A DNA stretch of 64,000 nt from DASRHT01 sp035293765. GTDB lineage: Bacteria; Chloroflexota; Ktedonobacteria; Ktedonobacterales; Ktedonobacteraceae. The notes below the pieces were generated by a model, which saw only the letters and a program-made list of their open reading frames with translations, did not search any database and was not told the origin of the DNA. Of this stretch, positions 57,174-64,000 are shown piece by piece; within the stretch, counting starts at the first letter, position 1, and each line of letters opens with the position of its first letter. Both the position numbers and the translations under genes were made by a program. Location: positions 1 to 64,000 of the forward strand of contig DATGMF010000020.1 of the NCBI GenBank assembly GCA_035293765.1, in the 5' to 3' direction.

Positions 57174-58331
57174 GTGCAATTATCGCAGCTCATCAATAAC
57201 ATGCCCCCATTCCACTTTGCCGGTGCCAAGAAAAAGATTGCGGACCGCGTCGCCGCCGGGGTGGATGTGATCAGTCTTTCTATAGGGGACCCTGATCTGC
57301 CCGCACCGCAAGCGGTGATCGACCGCCTCTGTGAGGCGATGCAGCAGACCGAGAACCATCGCTATCCCGAGTATCGCGGCATGCTTGCGCTCCATGAAGC
57401 CATTGCTGGCTGGTTCGAGCGGCGCTTTGGCGTTCATCTCACGCCTGAGCGTGACATTTTGCCCCTGCTGGGCTCTAAAGAGGGATTAGTCTATACGGCT
57501 GCTGCCGTGTTGAATGCCGGAGATATCGCCCTCACTCCCAACCCCTATTACCCCGTCTATCTCACGGCGGCGACCAGCGTGGGAGCGCAGCCGTACCTGT
57601 TGCCATTGTTGGAGCGAAACAACTACCTTCCGGATCTTGATAGCATTCCGCCAGATGTGCTGGCAAAAGCCAGGGTGCTCTGGCTCAACTATCCCAATAA
57701 TCCGACCGCAGCCTGCGCCGACCGCGCCTTTTTCGAGCGAGCCGTTGCTTTTGCACACCGTCATAATATTGCCATCATTCACGATATGGCCTATGCCGAA
57801 GTCTATTTTGATGATTTCCGCCCCATGAGTATTTTAGAAGTGTCCGGCGCAAACGAAGTGGCGGTGGAGCTGCACTCGCTGAGCAAAACCTATAATATGG
57901 CCGGTTTTCGCCTCGGCATGCTGATCGGCAATCCTGAACTGGTCGATGCCGTGGGGCGTCTCAAAAGCAATATTGATAGCGGTATTTTTCGGCCAATCCA
58001 GTATGCGGCGATTGAAGCTTTGCATCTGCCTTCTTCCTGGCTGGAGCAGCGTAACGCCATTTATCGCCGACGCAGAGATATGCTGATCGAAGGTTGCAAC
58101 GCGCTGGGCATGCGCGCACGGGCGTCGAAGGCTGGCCTTTACATCTGGGCCGGGGTGCCGGATGGCTACACCTCGCGCGACTTTGCCGACTGGCTTTTCG
58201 ACAAAACGGGCGTTTTTATTACTCCCGGAACGAACTTTGGCAATCTGGGCGAAGGATACGTGCGTATCTCCATGACCGCGCCCGATGAGCGCATCGCAAC
58301 GGCGCTGGAACGCATGAAAACCGCGATCTGA
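57174..58331 (+). CDS. dapL: LL-diaminopimelate aminotransferase
   Basis: A 385-residue class I/II aminotransferase that forms LL-diaminopimelate directly from tetrahydrodipicolinate in lysine and peptidoglycan synthesis. DapL-like features: VISLSIGDPDLPAPQ, LLGSKEGLVYTAAAVLNAGD, NPYYPVYLTA, LNYPNNPTAA, and the PLP lysine in LHSLSKTYNMAGFRLG. Other class I aminotransferases are close, so specificity is inferred. It starts at GTG 57174, GGAG 7 nt upstream. Confidence 0.87.
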   Translation: MQLSQLINNMPPFHFAGAKKKIADRVAAGVDVISLSIGDPDLPAPQAVIDRLCEAMQQTENHRYPEYRGMLALHEAIAGWFERRFGVHLTPERDILPLLGSKEGLVYTAAAVLNAGDIALTPNPYYPVYLTAATSVGAQPYLLPLLERNNYLPDLDSIPPDVLAKARVLWLNYPNNPTAACADRAFFERAVAFAHRHNIAIIHDMAYAEVYFDDFRPMSILEVSGANEVAVELHSLSKTYNMAGFRLGMLIGNPELVDAVGRLKSNIDSGIFRPIQYAAIEALHLPSSWLEQRNAIYRRRRDMLIEGCNALGMRARASKAGLYIWAGVPDGYTSRDFADWLFDKTGVFITPGTNFGNLGEGYVRISMTAPDERIATALERMKTAI

Positions 58332-58420
58332 GCAAATCGATTCATCTGATAGCTGTGGTGCGGAGACCCCTATGCCCCCAACCAGAGGAGGAAGCGCCAC
58401 ACTGTCTACCTTGCTCATGG

Positions 58421-58552
58421 CAGGGCTATTTAATTTTCGGAAAAAGCGGGGTTGTTAGGGGCGGTAGCCCCTCACCGGAGCGCGAGGTGCCCTCGCCCCC
58501 TCTTCCATCCCCCCGCCGAAGGCGGGAAAAAAAGGAAAATTAAATGGCCCTG
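58421..58552. mobile_element. MITE-like element, 132 bp, with 9-bp target duplication
   Basis: Terminal inverted repeats of 18 bp, CAGGGCTATTTAATTTTC at 58421-58438 and its complement at 58535-58552, differ at one position. Directly outside, TGCTCATGG occurs at 58412-58420 and again at 58553-58561, a 9-bp target-site duplication. The inside is GC-rich and non-coding, with palindromic segments. The size, ends and duplication mark a non-autonomous transposon moved by a transposase elsewhere. Confidence 0.85.
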
Positions 58553-58569
58553 TGCTCATGGTAGTACGC

Positions 58570-58598
58570 TTGACACTATGATAACTTTCCATTAAAAT
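58570..58598 (+). promoter_or_regulatory. Promoter P1 of the XRE gene
   Basis: TTGACA (58570-58575), 17 bp, TAAAAT (58593-58598). The -35 box is consensus. It begins 9 bp after the MITE's target duplication. Confidence 0.55.
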
Positions 58599-58611
58599 GG
58601 CAATGCCAGCC

Positions 58612-58640
58612 TTGACATGATCCGCTTTACATGCTATGAT
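58612..58640 (+). promoter_or_regulatory. Promoter P2 of the XRE gene
   Basis: TTGACA (58612-58617), exactly 17 bp, TATGAT (58635-58640), the best promoter match in the window. TTGCATGCAA, a 10-bp palindrome at about 58648-58657, lies right at the expected transcription start and may be an operator. Confidence 0.7.
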
Positions 58641-58720
58641 ATTGCTGTTGCATGCAATGAATTTCATGTAAAGGCCGTCATGAATGGTTAGCTTACGTGA
58701 AAGGATATGCATGAGACACT

Positions 58721-58951
58721 ATGGCAGCGTCTACCCAGTTGCGGCAGATACGAAATAGCCTTGATGTCACGCAAGAAGCAGTTGCTAGAAGAACACGAAG
58801 CATTGGCCTTCGTACTTATATACGAGCAGAAGGCGGGGGGCGTGTGACTCATGATACCGCAACGCAAATACTAGAGGCTATTAACGAATTGCTTGCTGAG
58901 GCAGGTAAGCCACCGGTAACTTTAGACGAGTTAGGTTTAAGCCTATACTAG
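58721..58951 (+). CDS. XRE-family helix-turn-helix protein
   Basis: A 76-residue protein with a Cro/C1-type HTH: LRQIRNSLDVTQEAVARRTRSIGLRTYIRAE, then a helix (DTATQILEAINELLAEAGKP). It is nearly the bare domain and probably dimerises. No good ribosome site precedes ATG 58721, while two strong promoters lie 80-150 bp upstream. It may be a regulator acting on its own promoters. Next to it is a TnpB element. Confidence 0.8.
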   Translation: MAASTQLRQIRNSLDVTQEAVARRTRSIGLRTYIRAEGGGRVTHDTATQILEAINELLAEAGKPPVTLDELGLSLY

Positions 58952-58979
58952 TTTTAAGCGTATTTTGTAATGCATGTCA

Positions 58980-59058
58980 GGGGTGCCAGCTTGCAACTTT
59001 GTCACCCCCAACCGTGAACTAAAGCGATGGCCTCAGTTCTGTGGGCATTATACCCACA
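58980..59058. other. Hairpins upstream of the TnpB-associated gene (possible element left end)
   Basis: GGGGTG (58980-58985) pairs with CACCCC (59003-59008), and TGTGGG (59040-59045) pairs with CCCACA (59053-59058). They lie between the XRE gene and the gene at 59096. IS605-type elements have such hairpins near their left ends, so this may mark the start of the TnpB element; the exact end is not determined. Confidence 0.4.
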
Positions 59059-59095
59059 GTCGGAGCCATTCGTCAAGCAGAAAGGATGCTTGCAC

Positions 59096-59731
59096 ATGGC
59101 AACCAACAGCAAACAGAAAGTCCATCTGCTCCTGGACATCCAGCGTCCCGCCTTTGCCGAACACTACGAGCGTGGTGTTTGGTGGAGCATGTACGGAGAC
59201 GAGCAAGGCCACGGCCCGCTCTCCGTCTCCTATCTCATCACCAATCTCAAGCAGTATCAGCAACAACCGTACTTTGAGCAACAAGACCCCTATCGGCGCG
59301 ACCTCATCGGCTTTTTCCTGGGCATGTATCATGGCGGGGTGCTCTCTCCGCAAACCGGCCAGCTTCGTCCAGAGGTGCGTGCCCTCATCTGTTTTGATCA
59401 TCCCCAGGCCATACGGGGCTATCAGCGTAGTCGTGAGGCATACTTTCATGAGCCTGGGCCGCCGTACCGCTATACTGAACAGTGTCTGCTGGACCTCCTG
59501 CATGAGATCGTGCGTGAGGCTGCACGCTGGAACACGTCCGAAGCCGAGAGCACCTGGAACCATGCACTTGGCTGTCTGCTTGGTGAACTCAGTGGCGCAC
59601 TCTTTCCTGAAACAGCGGAGGAGCAGCGGGCATGGTGTGAGGAATGCCGCAAGTGGGGCATTGAGCAGGAACAGGACGTAAGTGTCCTCGGGCATCGGCT
59701 CATCATCCAGGCGATCTCTGAGCAGGTCTAG
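59096..59731 (+). CDS. Hypothetical protein associated with TnpB
   Basis: A 211-residue protein not assigned to a family. It has aromatic-rich parts (AEHYERGVWWSMYGD, LIGFFLGMYHGGVLSP), a region with paired Cys (WCEECRKW) near residue 180, and many Glu/Gln. No membrane segment. The segment from WW to YLITNL resembles the 5'-truncated protein at 2-229, which is also upstream of a tnpB gene. AAAGGA lies before ATG 59096. Stop is followed by the hairpin at 59748 and tnpB 64 bp later. It may be a passenger gene of TnpB elements. Confidence 0.75.
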   Translation: MATNSKQKVHLLLDIQRPAFAEHYERGVWWSMYGDEQGHGPLSVSYLITNLKQYQQQPYFEQQDPYRRDLIGFFLGMYHGGVLSPQTGQLRPEVRALICFDHPQAIRGYQRSREAYFHEPGPPYRYTEQCLLDLLHEIVREAARWNTSEAESTWNHALGCLLGELSGALFPETAEEQRAWCEECRKWGIEQEQDVSVLGHRLIIQAISEQV

Positions 59732-59747
59732 AAACGCGATGGAGGCA

Positions 59748-59784
59748 GAACAAGTGAGGAGCGATACAGCCTCCTCACTTGTTC
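59748..59784. terminator. Hairpin between hypothetical gene and tnpB
   Basis: GAACAAGTGAGGAG (59748-59761) pairs perfectly with 59771-59784 around a 9-nt loop. It ends 10 bp before the tnpB ATG, so it may terminate the upstream gene or hide the tnpB start region. Confidence 0.6.
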
Positions 59785-59794
59785 AAAGAAAAGC

Positions 59795-61147
59795 ATGAAG
59801 CAGATCATCAGCGCCAAACTCAAACTCATCCCGACGCCAGAGCAGCATCAGGCTTTACGAGAGACGCAGCTTGCCTATCGTGACGCGCTCAATGCGGTGA
59901 GTCAGTACGCCTTCACGCACGGCAAAACCAGCAGCGCAATAAAATTGCACAAAGGGATGTATACCGAGCTACGCGCACGGTATCGTCTGCCCTCACAACT
60001 GGCGTGCAGTGTGGAACGGCAGGTCGCGGCGACCTATAAGGGACTCTGGACCAAGCTGCTCAAGAATCGAGAACATCGCCGGATGAAGATTACCAAGAAA
60101 CGCTTCAAAGGGCTGGATAAACCACCGCACTATAGCTCCCCCACGGTGCAGTATACCTATGAGCGCGATTATACCTTTCAATGCGAGCAGCAGGTGAATA
60201 TCAAGACCCTCAACGGACGTATCAGTCTGCCGTATCAAGGCTATTTCAAGCATCTGCTGCTCATCCAGCAGGGAGGCCATATCGCCCGCATTGGTGATGC
60301 CAAGCTCTGGTATGACCACCCGAAAAAACAGTTTTATTTGCTCGTGTCGGTAGCGATCACCTTGCCTGACCCCTCCTGTGACGAACTGAGGGAAACGGTC
60401 GGCGTCGATGTGGGCGTGCGCTATCTCGCGGTGACCTCCACAGCAACAGGCAAAGCACGTTTTTATTCAGGCAAACGAACGCGACACAAAGCCAATCACT
60501 ATGCGCGGCTGCGCAAACGCTTGCAGAAAAAAGGCACTCGCGGCGCGAAACGACGCATGAGACGCATCGGGCCGCGAGAGAGACGGTTGAAAATGCAGGC
60601 GAACCACCAGATTGCCACCCAGATCATGAGAGAGCATCCTCAGGCGCTCATCGGCTTGGAAGAACTCACGGGTATTCGCGAGCGGACGAGGCGCAGAAAA
60701 CGCAAACGCAAAAAGCACGGCAAGGGGCCCGAGCCTGTATCACCAAAGGCTCGTAAGTCAAATAGAGTGTATTCGCAGTGGTCCTTTGCCGAACTGCATG
60801 CCCTCATCAGCTATAAAGCGGCGCTTTCGGGGTCCCTTGCGGTCAAAGTCGATGCCGATTATACCTCGAAGGGTTGCCCCAAGTGTGGGCATATCGCCAA
60901 TGAGAATCGCCCGAACAAGGGGTTGCTCTTTACGTGTCAGAACCCGACGTGTGGGTATATCCTGCATGCGGATCTGGTTGGGGCGAGAAATCTGGTGATG
61001 CGAACGCTTGTGCTCCGACAGGGTTGGAGCACGACGGGGTGTTTGTTAATCACCCCTGATGCCTCGGACCGTGAAGCCAAAGCTGCACGCCTGAAACGGT
61101 ATGCAGAGTTGCGGTGGAGTCCAGAGGTAAGAAGTTTTCGGCTTTAG
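59795..61147 (+). CDS. tnpB: TnpB RNA-guided endonuclease (IS200/IS605 family), canonical active site
   Basis: A 450-residue TnpB with all catalytic parts: RuvC-I Asp about 205 (VGVDVGVRYLAV), RuvC-II Glu about 289 (LIGLEELTGI), zinc ribbon Cys361, 364, 381, 386 (CPKCG ... CQNPTCG) and RuvC-III Asp about 392 (HADLVGARNL). A long basic stretch (RTRRRKRKRKKHGKG) lies between RuvC-II and the zinc ribbon. TnpB nucleases use a guide RNA made from the element's right end and help keep the element. No TnpA partner is in the window. The start has only weak ribosome-site similarity. C-terminal tail is basic. Confidence 0.93.
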   Translation: MKQIISAKLKLIPTPEQHQALRETQLAYRDALNAVSQYAFTHGKTSSAIKLHKGMYTELRARYRLPSQLACSVERQVAATYKGLWTKLLKNREHRRMKITKKRFKGLDKPPHYSSPTVQYTYERDYTFQCEQQVNIKTLNGRISLPYQGYFKHLLLIQQGGHIARIGDAKLWYDHPKKQFYLLVSVAITLPDPSCDELRETVGVDVGVRYLAVTSTATGKARFYSGKRTRHKANHYARLRKRLQKKGTRGAKRRMRRIGPRERRLKMQANHQIATQIMREHPQALIGLEELTGIRERTRRRKRKRKKHGKGPEPVSPKARKSNRVYSQWSFAELHALISYKAALSGSLAVKVDADYTSKGCPKCGHIANENRPNKGLLFTCQNPTCGYILHADLVGARNLVMRTLVLRQGWSTTGCLLITPDASDREAKAARLKRYAELRWSPEVRSFRL

Positions 61148-61150
61148 CCG
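61139..61150 (+). other. Right-end hairpin of the TnpB element
   Basis: CGGC-tttа-GCCG at 61139-61150 overlaps the tnpB stop codon and is followed by GGGGCGAATTAA. IS605-type right ends often have this CGGC-TTTA-GCCG form, and it would lie in the scaffold of the guide RNA. Confidence 0.55.
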
Positions 61151-61203
61151 GGGCGAATTAACCTTCATCTCATAATAAACCGGTACACTTACATTACCGT
61201 ACA

Positions 61204-61243
61204 GGCTGTTTGAATATCTGAGGAGTCGTGGTATCAAACAGCC
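61204..61243. promoter_or_regulatory. Inverted repeat upstream of the response regulator gene
   Basis: GGCTGTTTGA (61204-61213) and its complement TCAAACAGCC (61234-61243), 20 nt apart, lie 47-86 bp before the response regulator start. It may be an operator for the regulator itself or a leader hairpin. Confidence 0.45.
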
Positions 61244-61289
61244 GGTCGGTCGATATGAGAAGCCAATGGAAAGATAGGTAGCAATATCT

Positions 61290-61964
61290 ATGCGACTGCT
61301 GGTAGTTGAAGATGATCCGCGGCTGGGTCCCAGCCTGAAAAAAGGGCTGGAGGGCAGCCATTACGCCGTTGACCTGCTTGCCGATGGCGGCGATGCCGTT
61401 TTGATGGCAACGACGACCTCTTACGATCTCATCATTCTCGATGTGCTCTTGCCTGGCCTCAATGGCTTTGATGTCTGCAAACAGATCCGTGAGCAGGGCA
61501 AAACCATGCCCATCCTGCTGCTGACTGCGCTGGGAGAGGTCGGCGACCGCGTCAAAGGGCTGGATCTGGGAGCTGACGATTATCTTGTCAAGCCGTTTGC
61601 CTTTAGCGAACTGGAGGCGCGCGTGCGCGCTTTATTGCGTCGAGGAACCGTGATCAAAACTTCGACGTTGCGCTTTATGGATATCGTGATGGATACCAGC
61701 TCCCACGAGGTGAGGCGCGGCGACCGGCTTATCGTGCTGGGACATAAAGAATATGCCCTGCTGGAATTCTTTATGCGTCACCCCCATCAGGTGCTCAGCC
61801 GCTCAATGATCGCCGAACACGTCTGGGATGGTGATACCGAGCATCTCTCGAACGTTATAGATGTATATATTCGTTATTTGCGGCGTAAATTGTGCGATCA
61901 GAACGAACCGGACGTTATTTATACTGTACGCGGTTCAGGCTATCAACTCAAGGAACCGTCTTGA
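61290..61964 (+). CDS. OmpR/PhoB-family response regulator
   Basis: A 224-residue regulator. The receiver domain has acidic residues in VVEDDPRLG, the phospho-acceptor Asp51 in LIILDVLLPG and Lys101 in DDYLVKPFAF. The C-terminal winged helix (trans_reg_C) shows HKEYALLEFFMRHPHQVLSR, then VIDVYIRYLRRKL and the closing IYTVRGSGYQL. The sensor kinase gene follows after about 85 bp, giving a standard two-component pair. Signal and targets unknown. Confidence 0.95.
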   Translation: MRLLVVEDDPRLGPSLKKGLEGSHYAVDLLADGGDAVLMATTTSYDLIILDVLLPGLNGFDVCKQIREQGKTMPILLLTALGEVGDRVKGLDLGADDYLVKPFAFSELEARVRALLRRGTVIKTSTLRFMDIVMDTSSHEVRRGDRLIVLGHKEYALLEFFMRHPHQVLSRSMIAEHVWDGDTEHLSNVIDVYIRYLRRKLCDQNEPDVIYTVRGSGYQLKEPS

Positions 61965-61997
61965 AATTCCGCCCGCCAACGGCGCATGCGCGTGTAC

Positions 61998-62019
61998 CTC
62001 CCCGATTCCATCGTGGGAG
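61998..62019 (+). repeat. Dispersed palindromic repeat, copy C
   Basis: The 22-bp core matches copies A and B, with one extra C in GATT-C-CATCG. It lies between the response regulator and the kinase start. Confidence 0.55.
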
Positions 62020-62048
62020 CGGTCAGGCGGGCGGAGAGGAATTACGGC

Positions 62049-63557
62049 ATGATAAGGCGCTTGCGCTTACCGAGAATACCTCCTCTGGGGATACGTACGC
62101 AGTTGACCTGCTGGTATACCCTGGTCTCGGCTGTGCTGCTGCTTCTCATCGGCATTGCCTTCTACACAGCATTTCAGCAATCGTTGGCTGCCAGCTTTGA
62201 TATGGCTCTCCAGCAGCGAGCGCAGCAAGTGGCTGAAGGCATTACCAATCGCGAAGGGAAGCTGGTGGTCGATGATGTGGTTGACGAACTGCCAGAACTT
62301 GATACGACCAGTGCGATTATCGATTCTAGCTCTAACGATAGCAGAAAAATCAAATTTGACCAGGGGTCCCATTTTATTCATGATAGGGAAGATATTTTTG
62401 TACGCGTGCTTGATATTCATGGGCAAACGGTCTATAGCACCTTTAACTTCTACAGGCTTTCCGTTCCTTCAGAGAGTGTCACACAACCGTTGCACAATAC
62501 TCCCTGGCGTGGCACAGTCTCTATGACCAGAGGTGATGAGCCTGTACGCCTATATAGTACGATGCTGGTTGAAAATGGAAACTTGCTGGGCGTTATCCAG
62601 ATTGGGCAGTCGCTCGCGAGGCTCCATATGTCTTTGGAGCATGTGACGTATACACTTTTTGTCGTGATCGCCTTTATTCTCGTCGTCAGCGCCTTTGTAA
62701 GCTACTGGCTGGCTGGTCGCGCTTTTCGGCCCATCCATCATCTTGCCTATACCGCTCGTGAGATTGGAGCCAAAGATCTGCATCAACGTGTTCCGGTGCC
62801 TCCAGCAGAGGATGAAGTGCGCGCCCTCTCTCTTATCTTTAACCAGATGATTGGACGCCTGGAACGAGCTTTTAATCAGCAACGTCGTTTTGTCGCTGAT
62901 GCCTCCCATGAATTACGCACCCCCGTGGCCGTCATCCGCAGCATGACCGAAGTGGCTCTTTCGCAGCCGTCCAGTCCTGAAGGATATGAGACGGTACTGC
63001 GTGAGGTAAACGCGGAAGCTGAGCGTCTGGGTCGGCTAATCAATGATTTACTGGCGCTGGCACGCGCGGACGAAGGGAAAGCTCAGCTTGATTCTGAGCT
63101 TGTACGCATCGATCTGCTAGCTGCCGACGTCGTAGAGAGCCTCGAACCTCTGGCCCAGGAGCGCAACATCGAGCTAAGAACGCGGATTTTGCAGCCTGCC
63201 ACCATCATGGGCGATGCGGCCCGCCTGATCCAGGTCATCATGAGTCTGGTCGATAACGCACTCATTTACACGAACGCGGGCGGGACCGTCACCGTCTCAG
63301 TAGAAACCTGTGCTTCCCACGTCCATTTATCTGTGAGCGATACCGGCATTGGGATTGCTCAAAAAGACATTGAACACATCTTTGAACGTTTCTACCGCGC
63401 CGATCCTGCGCGTTCAAAGGCCAGCGGTGGCAGTGGCCTGGGGCTGGCAATTGTCGATTGGGTTGTGCGCGCCCATCAGGGCATAGTCAGCGTCGAGAGC
63501 CAGCCAGGGCAGGGCTCAACCTTCACAGTGACATTGTCGCGCTCTTTAGCTTCGTAG
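62049..63557 (+). CDS. Sensor histidine kinase (partner of the OmpR-type regulator)
   Basis: A 502-residue kinase. Membrane segments at about 18-42 and 200-224 enclose an outside sensor domain of about 155 residues. HAMP about 225-275, HisKA with His287 in VADASHELRTPVAVI, and HATPase_c with VDNALIYTNAGG, DTGIGIA and SGGSGLGLAI are intact. ATG at 62049 with GAGAGGA upstream is preferred; the upstream in-frame extension would translate the repeat at 61998. Confidence 0.94.
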   Translation: MIRRLRLPRIPPLGIRTQLTCWYTLVSAVLLLLIGIAFYTAFQQSLAASFDMALQQRAQQVAEGITNREGKLVVDDVVDELPELDTTSAIIDSSSNDSRKIKFDQGSHFIHDREDIFVRVLDIHGQTVYSTFNFYRLSVPSESVTQPLHNTPWRGTVSMTRGDEPVRLYSTMLVENGNLLGVIQIGQSLARLHMSLEHVTYTLFVVIAFILVVSAFVSYWLAGRAFRPIHHLAYTAREIGAKDLHQRVPVPPAEDEVRALSLIFNQMIGRLERAFNQQRRFVADASHELRTPVAVIRSMTEVALSQPSSPEGYETVLREVNAEAERLGRLINDLLALARADEGKAQLDSELVRIDLLAADVVESLEPLAQERNIELRTRILQPATIMGDAARLIQVIMSLVDNALIYTNAGGTVTVSVETCASHVHLSVSDTGIGIAQKDIEHIFERFYRADPARSKASGGSGLGLAIVDWVVRAHQGIVSVESQPGQGSTFTVTLSRSLAS

Positions 63558-63616
63558 GGACCAGCTTTAGCGCGTCCAGTGACGTTGGAGCGCGGCATGT
63601 TTTAAAGTACTCTTTG

Positions 63617-64000
63617 CTAATACCCCTTCTCGACATCGATCTTATTTGGTATAGGTTTGCCCTGTGCCGCCTCGTTCAATAAATCGGCCAGATATTGCAT
63701 GCGCAGTTGCTCAATTTCGGCGGCATGACCGGCGCGATGCGGGCTCATCACGACGTTATCCATCTCATGGAAGGGATAAGTCGAGGGGGCAAGACCCGTT
63801 GCCTCGCTTTCATTGTGCGGATTAGTATACCAGACATCTAAACCTGCCGCGTAAAGCTTTTGCTCCTGAAGAGCGCGATACAGCGCGGCCTCATCAACGA
63901 TCTGAGCGCGACAGACATTGATCAATATTGCCTGCGGCGATAAGAGCGAAAGTTCATGCACCCCAATCAATCCACGCGTCTCAGGAGTGAGGGGGACGCA
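63617..64000 (-). CDS. D-2-hydroxyacid dehydrogenase family protein, partial
   Basis: The last 127 residues of an NAD-dependent D-isomer 2-hydroxyacid dehydrogenase; the start lies beyond the window. The first residues (VPLTPETRGLIG) and LINVCRAQIVDEAALYRAL give the usual C-terminal NAD-domain signature with the substrate Arg. The catalytic His is in VVMSPHRAGH. The E-P segment after G-L-D-V is replaced by WYTNP, a form seen in some subgroups. It converges on the kinase gene. Substrate unknown. Confidence 0.85.
   Translation of the reverse strand, partial: CVPLTPETRGLIGVHELSLLSPQAILINVCRAQIVDEAALYRALQEQKLYAAGLDVWYTNPHNESEATGLAPSTYPFHEMDNVVMSPHRAGHAAEIEQLRMQYLADLLNEAAQGKPIPNKIDVEKGY

Noticed and set aside
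58421..58552. MITE as a simple terminator of dapL
   Set aside because: The arms are about 100 bp apart, there is a 9-bp target duplication outside them, and the layout is that of a transposable element.

Overview
The window reads like a soil or sediment Chloroflexota genome, most likely Ktedonobacteria. This is an inference from overall style: GAF-containing histidine kinases, ECF sigma factors paired with beta-propeller anti-sigma factors, TnpB elements, DapL-type lysine synthesis, a fused guanylyltransferase/phosphomannomutase-like protein and many dispersed palindromic repeats. No rRNA, tRNA or CRISPR array was recognised. Most of the window is chromosomal housekeeping and signalling DNA, with a few accessory islands.

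Layout. 1-2.2 kb: a TnpB-type locus with three small upstream genes, the first cut by the window edge. 2.2-6 kb: response regulator, large hybrid-sensor-like histidine kinase and a small protein. 6.2-8.6 kb: ECF sigma factor with a membrane anti-sigma factor carrying a beta-propeller; a second such pair lies at 19.3-21.9 kb. 9-14.9 kb: a methionine-cycle block, mtnA - HD protein - PfkB kinase - ahcY - SAM-I riboswitch - metK. 15-19 kb: acyl-CoA dehydrogenase, DUF1003 protein, LuxR regulator and two exported proteins. 22-28.9 kb: thrC, holB, an enoyl-CoA hydratase, a methyltransferase-like protein, a phosphotransferase and an amidase.

29.1-36.6 kb is the most interesting part: an AT-rich leader followed by six co-directional genes encoding phosphoenolpyruvate mutase, a class V aminotransferase, three ATP-grasp ligases and an MFS transporter. 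There is no phosphonopyruvate decarboxylase. The simplest reading is PEP -> phosphonopyruvate -> phosphonoalanine -> a small phosphonopeptide made by stepwise ATP-grasp ligation and then exported. I infer an undescribed phosphonopeptide cluster.

36.7-47.1 kb returns to core genes (argD, argJ, ftsH, comF, a DUF1214/DUF1254 pair, lysS, greA, birA). A probable small RNA with its own promoter and terminator, and a micro-ORF behind a near-perfect Shine-Dalgarno, lies at 47.3-47.6 kb. 47.8-58.3 kb holds small genes, the sugar-nucleotide fusion enzyme, an epimerase-like protein lacking the usual catalytic Tyr, an excisionase-like HTH protein, polA and dapL. 58.4-61.2 kb contains a 132-bp MITE with a 9-bp target duplication, tandem promoters for an XRE regulator, and a second TnpB element whose upstream gene resembles the truncated gene at the left edge. 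61.3-64 kb is an OmpR-type two-component system and a partial D-2-hydroxyacid dehydrogenase.
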